Origin: Cenococcum geophilum 1.58
Lineage: Eukaryota; Ascomycota; Dothideomycetes; Gloniales; Gloniaceae
Assembly: GCA_001692895.1 (NCBI GenBank)
Contig: KV748264.1
Span: forward strand, 410,999-474,998
DNA length: 64,000 nucleotides
Direction of reading: 5' to 3'
The notes under the pieces were generated by a model. That model searched no databases, was not told where the DNA came from, and worked only from the letters and a program-made list of their open reading frames with translations. Positions 24,192 to 35,066 of the stretch are shown here, one piece after another; within the stretch, counting starts at the first letter, position 1; each line of letters starts with the position of its first letter. The position numbers and the translations under genes are program-made.

Positions 24192-26012
24192 ATGCCTCCC
24201 CCTGCCTCCTCGAATGGTAATGGTATCGATAAGCTCGACTACCGCCCATCCGACGTGCGCCGCCCTCTTCTCCAGCCTGATGCAGACAGCGACTCCAGTC
24301 GACCTAGCCAGGACACTAGCTATGCTGGCAGCTTCTTTGAGCAGGTAGCGGAAGGCATTGCTGAACGAGATCGCCGGAAAATGCAGCGTCAAGTCGTCCG
24401 ATGGCTCGGCTTTATCTGGGCTATATTGAATTGTCTCTGCGCAGGTAGCATCACAGCCTACTCGCTCTATGGCCATCTCTTCCAATCACGGCTGCATTAC
24501 ACGCAGTTCCAGGTCAACATAGTATCTATAACGGCGGAGCTAGCCATGTACCTTCCTGTACCGGTGTTTGGATATCTTTGCGACCGACTAGGCCCGGGTG
24601 TTCCGTCTTTCCTTTCTGGATTCCTCTTCGGGCTTGGGTATCTCCTCGCTGCGTTTTCATATCACAGCGGTCCTCCGCCTTCAGCTGGTGGGGAAGGATG
24701 GCCGTTCGGCGTTATGGTCCTGGCATTTGTGGGCGTTGGGATGGGCACAAGTTGCATGTACCTCTCTGCGGTTACAACATGCGCGAAGAACTTTGGAAGA
24801 GGGAAACACAAGGGCTTAGCATTAGCAGTGCCAATTGCAGCATTTGGGCTCAGCGGCATGTGGCAAAGCCAAGTTGGGAGTCGGTTGCTCTATGAACGCG
24901 CGCCAGACGGGAGTAGAGGAGATGTCGATGTCTTTCGTTACTTCCTTTTCCTCGGCATCACTCTCCTTTGTGTTGGTTTTATCGGCACCTTTACGCTCAA
25001 GATTGTGGACGAGGAGGAAATGATTGACGAGGCTGTGGAAGAACTCGAGCGTAGCGGCCTTCTCGCTCGCGACGAATTTTTCCACCGTGCTGCGGATATA
25101 CATGGCTACGGCACAATGAATACGGGAGATCTCTCGGAATCCCAATTCGATTTTCTTCAGACTGAAGCTGAGAGGCTTAAATTCCGCGCTGCGGAGGATG
25201 CACGCAAGAAGAGCTGGTTGCTCAACGAGGAAACTCGCCGCTTCCTTACGGATCATACCATGTGGTGGCTAGCGGCCGGTTTCTTCCTTGTCACAGGTCC
25301 TGGAGAAGCATTCATAAACAATCTCGGTACTATTATCGGCACACTCACTCACCCTCACACTTCATCTTCGCCAACAAGCCCGGCAACCCATGTCTCGATC
25401 GTCGCCATCACCTCGACTGCCGCCCGTCTAATCACAGGGACGCTCTCCGATATTCTTGCCCCCGTTACCCCAAATCACCAACACCGCCGCGGTACCGGCC
25501 CTTTGGAGAACTCGATATCTTTGCACGGAGCTGCTGGCCCCTACAAGCCCTTCACCCTCTCTCGCCTGGTGTTCCTTCTGACTTTCTCCATACTCCTCTC
25601 CCTTGGCCAGATCCTCCTTGCCTCAGGCTTAATCCAAAACCATGCTAACCGCTTTGCCTGGGTTTCCGCACTTATTGGCGCTGGCTACGGTGCCGTATTC
25701 TCTCTCGTCCCTATCGTCATAAGTGTGGTATGGGGTGTTGAGAATTTCGGAACCAACTGGGGCATTTTAGCCACAGCACCTGCAGCGGGAGCAACAGTCT
25801 GGGGAGCAGTGTATGCAGCGGTCTATCAGAGGGCTATAGGAAGTGGCGACGAAGGGCCGGGAGGCAGTGCTGAAGAAGTTCTCTGTTACGGCCAAAAATG
25901 TTACGCGCCTACTTTCTGGGCTATGGCGATTAGCGTATGGGTTGCGTGCGGGTTATGGATTTGGGCGTGGAGGGGCCCTGGGGGGTGGAAGAAGAGAGGC
26001 ATTGCGGTATAA
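24192..26012 (+). CDS. MCH1: MFS transporter, MCH1-like (monocarboxylate-transporter homologue)
   Basis: An intronless 606-residue protein. A polar N-terminus of about 75 residues precedes roughly twelve hydrophobic segments in two blocks separated by a charged loop (about residues 275-350). The first segment has LNCLCAGSITAYSLYGHLF, followed by FGYLCDRLGPG and GMGTSCMYLSAVTTCAKNF, and the second half by GPGEAFINNLGTIIGTL. This arrangement matches the fungal Mch1 / nodulin-like MFS group, which sits in the vacuolar or another membrane. Despite the name, yeast Mch proteins have not been shown to carry monocarboxylates, so the substrate is unknown. The start is the first ATG of the ORF. Confidence 0.85.
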   Translation: MPPPASSNGNGIDKLDYRPSDVRRPLLQPDADSDSSRPSQDTSYAGSFFEQVAEGIAERDRRKMQRQVVRWLGFIWAILNCLCAGSITAYSLYGHLFQSRLHYTQFQVNIVSITAELAMYLPVPVFGYLCDRLGPGVPSFLSGFLFGLGYLLAAFSYHSGPPPSAGGEGWPFGVMVLAFVGVGMGTSCMYLSAVTTCAKNFGRGKHKGLALAVPIAAFGLSGMWQSQVGSRLLYERAPDGSRGDVDVFRYFLFLGITLLCVGFIGTFTLKIVDEEEMIDEAVEELERSGLLARDEFFHRAADIHGYGTMNTGDLSESQFDFLQTEAERLKFRAAEDARKKSWLLNEETRRFLTDHTMWWLAAGFFLVTGPGEAFINNLGTIIGTLTHPHTSSSPTSPATHVSIVAITSTAARLITGTLSDILAPVTPNHQHRRGTGPLENSISLHGAAGPYKPFTLSRLVFLLTFSILLSLGQILLASGLIQNHANRFAWVSALIGAGYGAVFSLVPIVISVVWGVENFGTNWGILATAPAAGATVWGAVYAAVYQRAIGSGDEGPGGSAEEVLCYGQKCYAPTFWAMAISVWVACGLWIWAWRGPGGWKKRGIAV

Positions 26013-26535
26013 CAAACGCTGCCCAAAATCTTTAATAAATAAGAATGCGTATACTGGATGGCTGGGGAAGCGTTATTATTTATGAGATTGTGTTCTTGTT
26101 TGCGATTTCTAGGTGTGTAATTTTGCATGGAGTCCAGGATTCAACCCTGTCTGATCTCTCGAGCGAGCACTCTTTGGGTTTCGTGGGCGGCATTTGCATA
26201 GCGTTGTCTCTTATGTGATCATGACTGCTTCTTTTGGTATATGATGGTATACAAATTGTTCTGGCTGGCGAGCTAGAGCAATATCAGAGCTTTGCCTTCG
26301 TTCTTAGCTACATTTCATACATGGCCGTACAAATATAGTAATTACGGGAACCAGTATGGACGAATATAAACGACAGATCCTCCATCAACCTTATCTTCAA
26401 ACACCTAAACTCTAATACTCCTCACCTATACCATTATCGATATCACCATCACGTGTCCAACACTTGAGCAGCTCCTACACTAACCTATTCATCTCTTCCT
26501 ATCCTCCCCCCACCTCAGCCACTTATCACTAACCC
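26013..26535. other. Intergenic DNA between convergent genes
   Basis: This contains the 3' ends of the MCH1-like gene (plus) and the methyltransferase pseudogene (minus). No further gene is recognised. Confidence 0.5.
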
Positions 26536-27554
26536 TCATTGCAGCTCTTTCCTCGTCCGTACAAGCACATACAACCAGTGTGACACCTTCGGCCTATGCA
26601 CAACCCCCACACCGCCTTCAGGAGGCGCTTCGACAGCCTCTTTGCGCTCCAGCATCCACAGCCGTGTAGGGTCAGAGAAACCGTGCATGAGTAGCTCGTC
26701 CGGTACTGCGTCTTCCCAGGTTTCTGAGTCCGAGGAAGGAGAAGATGTCAGGAAGGGAAAGCGCAAGCTTGAGTATGAGAACGCGATCCAGCGGCCGCCA
26801 GGTTGGGTAACGAGGGCCAGGTGTGGGGCTGGGGTGTGGGGGAGGGGGCGGACGGGGGTGGGGTTGAGTGGGTTATGTGGGGAGGGCGGTAGAGGAGGAG
26901 ATACGAAAGCGAGTGGGTATGGAACAGAGATAAGGATGTCTTCTGCGCAGGCGATGGAGTCTGAACAGTATTTCTCGACGATCAGGAAATACGAAGCCGG
27001 TCTGCAAACGGAGAGTATGGAATGGAGCGAGAGGAGGTCGGCAGTGTCCCAGTACATGAATTGCCTAGGAGCGATTTCCGAGGAGTTGGTTTGGGGGGGA
27101 AATCTGGAAGGAGAGGGAGATGTAGCCTTTTTATCGCGCTCATCTACATCTACACGCGCCTTCTTGGTTACAGCGCTCTCTATGATATCTTGGTTTGGTA
27201 TAGATGATTGTTACTCTTGCTCTTAGCCTTCTTCTTACCCTCTTCTTCCTGATCTGCAAACCCAAATATCCCTCACTCTCACCTCTTCCCTAGCTCAATA
27301 GCCTCCTTTGAGAAATCCACATTATGGATCTGCTCAGGGGTTTCAACATGTTCACGGAGATGGTACGAGAGTAGCGAGGTTCCGCAGCCAATGTGCAATA
27401 TCTCAGGTTTCGATATCCAACTATCCAGTAGAGTAGCTGTCAGAGGAGCGTCAAGTATAGATGCAGGTTGAAGCTAGTCAAATGCGGACGGGTTGGAATA
27501 AAAGCGAGTATCTCAATAGTCAATAGAGGCGAAGGGCGGCGGGGAGGGTGCCAT
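26536..27554 (-). pseudogene. SAM-dependent methyltransferase pseudogene with several Trp-to-stop changes
   Basis: Read on the minus strand from an ATG at 27554 (MAPSPPPFASIDY), the protein has a class I methyltransferase start: the SAM-binding LHIGCGTSLLSYHL, then HNVDFSKEAIELGKR, and later MYWDTADLLSLHSILSV and SDSIACAEDILISVPYPL. Stops interrupt the frame at positions where the surrounding sequence suggests Trp: TGA at 27513-27515, TAG at 27474-27476, TGA at 27279-27281 and 27273-27275, and possibly TAG near 27180. A frameshift is also needed near 27180 to join the two halves. The only intron-like interval at 27251-27279 is too short to splice. The gene is therefore most likely dead; the target of the enzyme is unknown. 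Confidence 0.7.
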
Positions 27555-27876
27555 TGGAAATATCTGGAGAGAAGCGTGTTAGTTATTCGGGACTGCGGGA
27601 ATGCCGGCGGCTGTCTGGTAATGACTTACTGGCTAGTGGAATTAGTGATTGAGAACCATAGATATACTCTTGCAGCATAAAGCCTCGTTTTGTAAAGTAT
27701 AATTGAAATATTTAGAGTTGAAGCTTTACAATATCAATAGGTTCATGCGGGCTGCGGAGGTGCGGAGGTTTGGATCGGATCATTCTGATCCTCACCACCG
27801 AGCTTCTACATTTTCATCGACTACTAATCTCTCCACTCCACCTTCGACTGCGATTCTTTGTCCAGTGATATTCTCA
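27555..27876. other. Divergent promoter region
   Basis: About 320 bp between the start of the methyltransferase pseudogene (minus) and the proposed start of the next plus-strand gene. The reading frame of the downstream gene is open upstream to 27703, so a longer N-terminus is possible, but it lacks the mitochondrial-presequence character seen from 27877 on. Confidence 0.45.
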
Positions 27877-28797
27877 ATGGCTACATCCTCAGTTTCCATA
27901 CCGCGCTTCCTGCTTCCCCGGGCCAACTACCTCCTACGGCCTCGTACACGCCTCCTCCCACCTACCTCTAATCCACACTCTGCGCTCGTCCGCCATGCCT
28001 CAAATTCGCAGCCCTCCTCGAAACCCCCCGTTCTTGAAAAGCCCGCCAAATTCAACCCTCCTTCGCACGGCGCACGCCTGCCTCGGAAAAAACCGCGAAA
28101 TTACGGCCCCGCGCCGACGGAGCAACAAAAGCATGAAATGAAAACGAAGAAGTATCCGAACATGATGCCGCCAGAGGGCAGTTTCATGCATTGGTTCTTA
28201 ACGAATAGGTGGCTGCATACATGGATTTCTCTAGTATGTTTCCCTCGTAGCGTTGTATCAGTACAACATTTTCTTCCATCCCATTCCAACAGCGGTGCGA
28301 GAAATACTTCAGAACTCCATGGCATGCAATTGAGATTACAGAAAAAAGCTAATTATGAACCTTAGAGCACCCTATTTAGTCTCGCATTCACCGCATTCGC
28401 CATAAACTTCACGCAGACAACGCCGTACGGCGATCTCCTTCCCTCGCGGTCCGACTTCTTATCGCACCCTTTCGCCTCGACCTCTAAGTTTATCGAGGTT
28501 TACAAAATGCACACGGTATACATATCCGCGCAAACAGCCGAGCGCAGGAAAAAGAAGGTCGAGGATGTACAAAAGCGCGCCGAGTATCGCAAGGCGCATG
28601 GGCTGGATAAAGAGGAAGGGTTCGGAGGCTGGATGGCGCGGAAGGATGAGGAGGTTCTGGGGCCCGGCCTGAGGGCTGCTGATAGAGTTGTGAACGAGGG
28701 GGGGAGTGCAGGAGAGGGCGAGGCGGCGGACAGCGGAGTTTATACGGATTTTGAGGGGAGGAGAAAGCCGGTGAAGAAATGGCTTGGGATTTGGTAA
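27877..28797 (+). CDS. Small fungal protein with a mitochondrial-type presequence and one membrane segment
   Basis: Exons 27877-28233 and 28366-28797 (intron GTATGT...CTTAG, branch GCTAAT) give 262 residues. The N-terminus (MATSSVSIPRFLLPRANYLL, Arg/Ser-rich and free of acidic residues) looks like a mitochondrial targeting sequence. A conserved-looking block PPEGSFMHWFLTNRWLHTWI is followed across the splice by one hydrophobic segment (TLFSLAFTAFAINF). A charged helical region then follows, with QTAERRKKKVEDVQKRAEYR. I recognise this as the type of uncharacterised mitochondrial inner-membrane protein found in Pezizomycotina, but I cannot name a family. The ATG at 27877 was chosen because the presequence begins there. 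Confidence 0.7.
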
Positions 28798-29453
28798 GAG
28801 TGGTTCCTTGGCTTTGGGATCTGGAGAGGATGTTTTGTGAGCTTTGGGCATCGAGGGCGGCGAACGGTTAGGTGTGCAGTCAAATATCTATGGGAAGTGT
28901 CTTCACCAGGCTCCGGTTCTGGAAGGTATAAATTTGGGCTACTGGAAAAGGAAGTGGCTTGTGTAAGTGTATGAAAAATATATGTACTCAATATATTTCC
29001 CGTAAGTACTTACGAAGTAAAGAGTATAGTATAGCTCTCGAAAATCCATCATTCCTCTCAACCCAAGTACAATAATCTAGATATCAAAGTCTACTTCTTG
29101 AAGCACCTTGTCGAGCGTAGAACCACTACCACCAGTCATAGCCTGACTATTGTAAGCTCAAGCGTTTAGTAAACTTTATAGGTTCCATCTCCTATTCTAA
29201 CAGTACATCTGGAAAGCAAAGGGTTTATCGGATGTTTCGTAAACTGATAGCCATCTACTCTGTACAAAAAGAAAAACAAGGTAGGAGAATCGCTACAACT
29301 AAGTAAAAACAAAAGTCATAGCCACGATTCGCAATAGAGTGCAGGTAGGTCTCGTAGAAAGAAGCTCTCAAGCGCTGTCCAAACAAATTCTTCCTAGTCC
29401 AAGCTGTTATCAGTTATCATTCTCATAATGCGAACACTCCAACACATTCTTCA
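28798..29453. other. Intergenic DNA between convergent genes
   Basis: 3' flanks of the mitochondrial-type gene and of the minus-strand F-box-like gene. No additional gene is recognised. Confidence 0.5.
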
Positions 29454-30464
29454 TCAATATACCACAGGCCTTCTCCGAAATTTGTAAACATTGCAATATT
29501 CACAAAAGTCTGACTGCACGCCCCGATAATAGTACTTATGCTTGCAAAGTAGAATCTTCCTCTGGAGGCGCCACAACAAATCGATAACCTCCAAGACGTT
29601 CTCCGTCTCCACGACGAGCTCACCATCGCCAGTCTCGAATCCGTTTAGAAGGAATGTCTCAAGAAGCCACAATGAGCGTGGACGTCGCTCGGGAAGGTCC
29701 CATGTGTTTTCAAAGCACTCTTTCTCCATTGCCAACCGCAAAGTCCCACAAGGGAACTCCTGGGGGCATTCGATGGTTAAGCTCTCGATGTGAAGCGGGG
29801 CGCTGGCGATCTTGATGGTCCGGAGGTTCCTGGCATTTTCCTGCCCGATAATCTCTACCCAATGGGCGAAAAAGTTGTGATCGTGAAGCCAGTCCATGAC
29901 GCAGCCAAAGTTAAACATAAAGGTATTCTCGCGGTAGAAGACGAAAAGAGCTTCGCGTCTCATCTGTCTGCACACTCTGGTGATGTTTGGCTGGTGATAG
30001 CCAATGCAAAATTCGCCTCCTACTACTCGGATAGGGGTTTTGGTGTCAGCGTCGCGGTCCCGTCCTTGAACTACGAGCTCGTACACTGCATTGCGGAGCT
30101 CGGCGGGAAGGTCGAGGAAACGGAATGGCTCGGCGTATTGCAGTGAGTCGGAGCCTTTCAGGCGCCTAATAGGTCTTATCCGAACAAGAACTGGTTTTGG
30201 AGTGGGTTCGGGACTGTTGTGTGAACTTTTCAAGCGCCGGATCGGAATTACTCGTACTGAAGCTGGATTTTGTGTTGATTCGTGACTATAACGCGTCTTG
30301 GTTTCTGGTGGTTTGAGGGTGACTTGGGTGACTTGGGTGTCTGTGCTATTTACAGGTGGATGAAGCCCGTTTTGTGTGTTATTACCTATACCGTCGATGA
30401 GAAACACAGCTCCACTTGTGTTTGATAAGCAGGTCTTACTAATGGTATGAGTGATTGAAGCCAT
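29454..30464 (-). CDS. F-box-like (2EXR-type) protein
   Basis: A single-exon 336-residue protein. Its centre has FRFLDLPAELRNAVYELV (about residues 113-130), the F-box-like motif that opens many Pezizomycotina proteins, followed by the usual PNITRVCRQMRREALFVFY. Before it, two similar stretches (VRVIPIRRLKSS and VRIRPIRRLKGS) form a short internal repeat. The C-terminus is Cys/His-containing (CKHKYYYRGVQSDFCEYC), perhaps a small metal site. Such proteins form large, fast-changing families in fungi; some are substrate receptors of SCF ubiquitin ligases, but the partner here is unknown. Confidence 0.7.
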   Translation of the reverse strand: MASITHTISKTCLSNTSGAVFLIDGIGNNTQNGLHPPVNSTDTQVTQVTLKPPETKTRYSHESTQNPASVRVIPIRRLKSSHNSPEPTPKPVLVRIRPIRRLKGSDSLQYAEPFRFLDLPAELRNAVYELVVQGRDRDADTKTPIRVVGGEFCIGYHQPNITRVCRQMRREALFVFYRENTFMFNFGCVMDWLHDHNFFAHWVEIIGQENARNLRTIKIASAPLHIESLTIECPQEFPCGTLRLAMEKECFENTWDLPERRPRSLWLLETFLLNGFETGDGELVVETENVLEVIDLLWRLQRKILLCKHKYYYRGVQSDFCEYCNVYKFRRRPVVY

Positions 30465-32914
30465 GTTGTATTACGCGCATGCAGAGAAGTATATCAAAAA
30501 ACATAAAACATGTGACACTTGACGCGCTGTTAGGGTGAATGACAGAACTAAGGCTGAAATCAGAAATGGTGAAAGAGCTTAGAGGGATCATCAAATTCAC
30601 ATCTTCCGGCCCTTTGGTTCTTCGGTTGTAAGACTGAGAGTCAATCCCTGCCTTTAATATGGCCGACGGCTTAGTGGGGGTTGATGGATTTGGCGGCCAA
30701 GTTCTCAACAGCCTTAAATGCTGCCCGATTATTGAGGAGCTGTTGGCAGAGATCACTTGAAAGGCCCGTGAGGGTAGGTCATAGTGATGTTAGTTCAGGC
30801 TCCCGTCAGGTGGGAGGTTCTGACGCAGGGGCAGCGAAAGCTCTGCGGACGAGCAAGTGTTTTTTCTGACGGCCTTGAAGCCTGAAACGTGACCAAATAG
30901 AGGCTGCCATGTCTTGGCATTGAAAGTTTATCCAGTTTCTTCGTGTTTCCATCGTTTACCGCCATCATTGTAACTGAACGATGTGTGCATGTCAAGACTG
31001 GATTACGGAAGTTGCTTTGAGATGGGGCGCCTTATTTTGAACTTGCTCGGCAATCTTAATTTACCCTAGCAGCAGCCGTGGCAGCAGGGGGGATGCTTCA
31101 GGGCTTTGAGATTACCGAGAGGGAATTGCAAGGTACTATTCGTCCAGCCATTGCCACACAACAAATGTCTAGCATGCGCAATTGAAAGTATACAGAGCGG
31201 ATCATAGGCAGCAGCACGTAGTAGTTTCCACAACATGTGAAGCTTTTTTCAACCCTCTTTGGCAAGTGTCGATCTACAGCGACACGATTGAAGGTACCCA
31301 AGAGCCCTAAAGAGTTAATTGCAAGGTACAGCCCGCTTTCATTCAACGCAGCCTTCAGTCCCGCTAAAAACATTATTACTCTTCTATAATTAATTGTATT
31401 TTTTTATATGCTAACCAGTTGGACCTCAACACATTATTAACTCTAAAATTCTCGTCCGATAATCAATTTGTTCGCCGTGGATTCTCTCTACCATTTCCAC
31501 TTGTGGCTCGATTTTTGAGCCATAGCTACCAAAGAGCCTAGTTATATTTTTCACCGGCACTCGAGCTCGATGAAATTCTATGTACTTCTGTTGATAAGAT
31601 CTTGGTCAGGCAGTGCTACAGTGATTAGTTAAGCCGAATAAAGTAATCAGTTCAAATGCGCAGACAATAAATTCGACGGCAGAGATCAGGAGGCCTTACA
31701 TTCGGTATCCGATTATCAAAACTATTTGTGCTTGACCCTAATATTTTCATTTGATTAAAAGGCGTTTCGTTCTACCTTTGAGATGGGTAACCATTTTAAT
31801 GCATAATGAAAACATAACAGTAGATCGTCTAGGTTTTATAGCCGCAGATTATCTTCAACCTACCTTGCATACCTCATCTATCATACTACAAAGCCAAGCA
31901 CAGACTCGTCTCATATTTCTGTTGGCGTAGGTTGTGATTGTTTCGATCCAACCATCAGGTATCAACGCTACAGGTTTCTGTTTGTATGAACCAGCAGTAT
32001 TCTAAGTTGGTGATACGTATTTGGGCCATTAGTAGTGTTTCACGCAGAAAATCTTTTATGCCTTTTCTCTTTAACTCCATTGCGGTTTATCTACATTTAT
32101 ACCGCGGCAGGAGTAGTGCCGCTTTGTATTAAATCCCAAAACACTGCCACACTTGGACTTTGATAATGGGTTAGCCGCCAGACTATTTGTTAATGCTTTT
32201 GAGCCCGATCACAGACCTGTGGGTTTTAGTGATTTTCCATTCCTCATGACATCTCCTTTTCTCTCATATGTGCCAGGCTCTTCGTTCGGTCGATTTGGGA
32301 TTAATTGAAGAGTTTCCGAGTTTAGCCTAGAAAAGGTCCCAAAAACAGTTCTCAAGGATCTCTGCCTATTTGAGGCAACAGTATGAAACATCATTCTACG
32401 TTTGGTTCTTGGGCGCTTCAGAAGTCCATATGCGGATCAGGTAGCAACTGCTCTTTGCGCCCTGGGTTATTGTCAAAGAAAAAGATATGTCAATAATTCG
32501 CTATCATAAATAGAGTAGGAATCATTTATCTAACCTCATATGTGTTCTAGTATAACCAAGCTTGGAAGTAGGTGTAGAATTACATACTATGCGAAGCTAC
32601 TAGTAATGAGTTCACGAGTTCCAAGAAAAGTGTAGGGCAAATGTTGTACTATGAAGACTCAAACGTATTTATCCTTACTATATCTTCATATTCAGATGAT
32701 ATAACGCTTGGGATTTGCTTTATACCTTTCTAGGGGGACGAGCCAGTACTCGTAGGTGGACGATAGTGGGCGGGGTCCTAGCAGATGTCTATTGGTTGTG
32801 GTGAGCGGAATAGAGGCGGTGTCGCAGGATGTACGCATACTTTTCGCTTCTTTTCGTCATTGGTATTTCACGCATAGCTTAAGATGTGCTTTTAAAGATT
32901 GAGCCGATCGTTGT
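30465..32914. other. Gene-poor spacer of about 2.4 kb
   Basis: Only short ORFs are present, none with recognisable motifs or plausible splicing into a larger frame, and no tRNA or other structured RNA is evident. Part of it must be the promoter of the F-box-like gene and the 3' flank of VPS37. Confidence 0.5.
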
Positions 32915-33767
32915 CTATCTCCAACCACCTACTCTTCCTTCATCCCACCTTTCTTTCCTCTCAGTCCTCAAATACGCGACCTTTCGTCCTTCCCTTAACC
33001 TTCTCACGAATTCCGCGACTTCTCTCTCACTAGCAACCGCCTCGCTTCCGGCGCCTTCGCCCTCTAAGAAACTCTCCTCGAGGCCTCGACATAGAGCCTC
33101 CTGCTCGCCCACAGCAGCACTCAAGCGCTGGTATAGCGCTGGCGGGCTGAAGTCCCGCAGCGCAGCATCCTGTTCCGCCTGCTTAGCCCGCCACTGCCCC
33201 TCCAATGCTCGGAGCGAGAGTAGACGTGATTGTGTGCTTTGGCGCTGATGCTGGAGGTGAGATTCCAAGGCTTTGAGCGAGTCTGCTAGCGCGAGGTTGG
33301 CAGCAAGAAGGCTCTGCAATGGTGCGGTGGAGGCGGGTAGTGACGGATGCGTGGTTTGAGGATTGTGGATTATGGCATGTTGGAGGTCCGGGTTTTGTAA
33401 CACATGGTGCAGGTCGATGGTTCTAGAAACGGACTAAGCATTGAAGTTCATGCGTGCTCGGAGTGACGTACGTCTTGTCTTTCAGAATCGCAGGAAGCCA
33501 GCCATCCTCCGACGGGTGTACAGAATTGAATCGGCCTTGGTCTAGTTGAGGTTGGTCTTGGGGATGGAATTGAGTTGGAGCATGCGGGTGGTCGTGAAGC
33601 GGCTGGGGTGTTTGGCCTGGTGGGGGAGGTAGAGGGGGCCCTGCTAGCGGGGTCCCTCGACGACTAGAGTGGGCTGAGGGCTTTGGCGGGGGTGGTGGAG
33701 GGGTAGAGGGGTTGTACTGGAACTGCGTCTGGGACTGACGCGGTGAGTGGAATGACATGGATGCCAT
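32915..33767 (-). CDS. VPS37: ESCRT-I subunit VPS37 (Mod_r domain)
   Basis: Complement of exons 33472-33767 and 32915-33422 (intron GTACGT...TCTAG, 49 bp). The join reads ILKDKTTIDLHHVLQNPDLQ. The 267-residue product has a Pro-rich N-terminus (STPPPPPPKPSA, PPLPPPPG), a feature of fungal Vps37, then a helical Mod_r domain with HNPQTTHPSLPAS, a long Gln/Leu-rich coiled coil, and the end FVRRLREGRKVAYLRTERKE. Vps37 is part of ESCRT-I on endosomes, where it helps sort ubiquitylated membrane proteins into multivesicular bodies. Confidence 0.85.
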
Positions 33768-33817
33768 AGAGTCGGAGGGTTTATGACTGAGTTAGGATAG
33801 TCGGTTTCACTGTATAT

Positions 33818-33818
<1 letters not shown>

Positions 33819-33856
<38 letters not shown>
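33819..33856. repeat. (GT)19 microsatellite
   Basis: An uninterrupted dinucleotide run located about 50 bp upstream of the VPS37 start codon, so it lies in that gene's promoter or 5' leader and may vary in length between strains. Confidence 0.97.
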
Positions 33857-33858
<2 letters not shown>

Positions 33859-35066
33859 GGAGAGCATAAAATGCTCCTGGCTGAAACCTGACGATGCTAC
33901 AGGTCTTGGTGCTTCGGAAGCACGCAGGCACATGGCACGGAAGGTCGCTACAAAGTTGATCCGGGAGGCGTATGAGGAAATTACTGTATCTTCAGTCGGC
34001 AGCGATCGCTGTAGTAGTTGCATTTTGTGGCTGGACTTAGAGGCCCCTTTTCTTCTTCCATATCATATTAGCCTGCACAATAATCCATGACGTTCTTCGA
34101 CCCAGAATTGCGCTCTCTCTCTCGCGTTTTTGGATTCTGATCTTAGACACTTTGGCGCGCTCCAAACGTCCCGGACAAATCTGACTCGGGCATTGCAGCC
34201 TCCCCCCAAACGGCGGCTACGGGGAGTATTTCTTGCGCAATCCAACACTTTTGCGTTTGACCGCCTGGTCGCATACCCGCATGGTGGCGACATCCCGTCT
34301 CTATTGGATTTTCTAGCGTTTAGTATAATTTAGCGTAGCCCGAACATGCCGGATTTTATGACCCTATGCATTTTGCCAGCTGCTCAATAGTAGAAACAAG
34401 CTGGCGCTTGCATAGCAAAGCCTGCCTAACTGCCGTTTCAGTACCAGTTGAATGAGCAATGACATTTGGACAGCTGCACTTCGGCTCTCCCTGGCAGGCA
34501 GGCCAGGGACCCCTTACAGCGCACAGTAACATGTCCGCCTCAGCCGTGATTATCTGCGCAGGTGCGATCCTATCAACAAACTCGGCAAGTTTTTCTGTGT
34601 ACGGAGGACATTTAACCATCAGGCCGTGCGCATCCCTGCCAGAAGCCCCTTCACCCCATGAACCGGCATTTGTGTGTGTGGTGTTGGACCCGCTCCAAAA
34701 GCCCCAAGAGAAACGGTTGACGCCCCGAGCGCCTTATTCGCTGTATCAGTGCTGTACCTGCATATTAGCACAGCCAGGGCCTTCAAACTGGTCAAGCCTC
34801 TCCACACCTCATCCGTGAACGGGCATCCAAACGCAATCCGCAGTTGCACAAGCGCCTCGAGGCGCGTCCACACGCATCGCTCCGATCTGGACGAGAAGAC
34901 TGCGCAGCGCTCCTCGCATTTTGCTCATGCGCTTGGCTCGGTTCAACGCCTTCAAGCCTCCCCTTTTTCGAGCCTACCTCCACGCCTTTGGGGCACGCCA
35001 GGAGACACCAGCTGTTGTTCACCGAATTTGTGCAAGACCATGTCTATCACCAAGCCGTAACGGATA
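33857..35066. other. Intergenic region between divergent VPS37 and the coiled-coil gene
   Basis: About 1.2 kb. Several overlapping ORFs of up to about 130 codons occur on both strands with no family motif, so none is called. The end presumably carries the promoter and leader of the coiled-coil gene. Confidence 0.5.

Noticed and set aside
27251-27279. A GTGAGA...TTGCAG intron in the methyltransferase gene
   Set aside because: At 29 bases it is shorter than workable fungal introns, and using it does not restore the frame.
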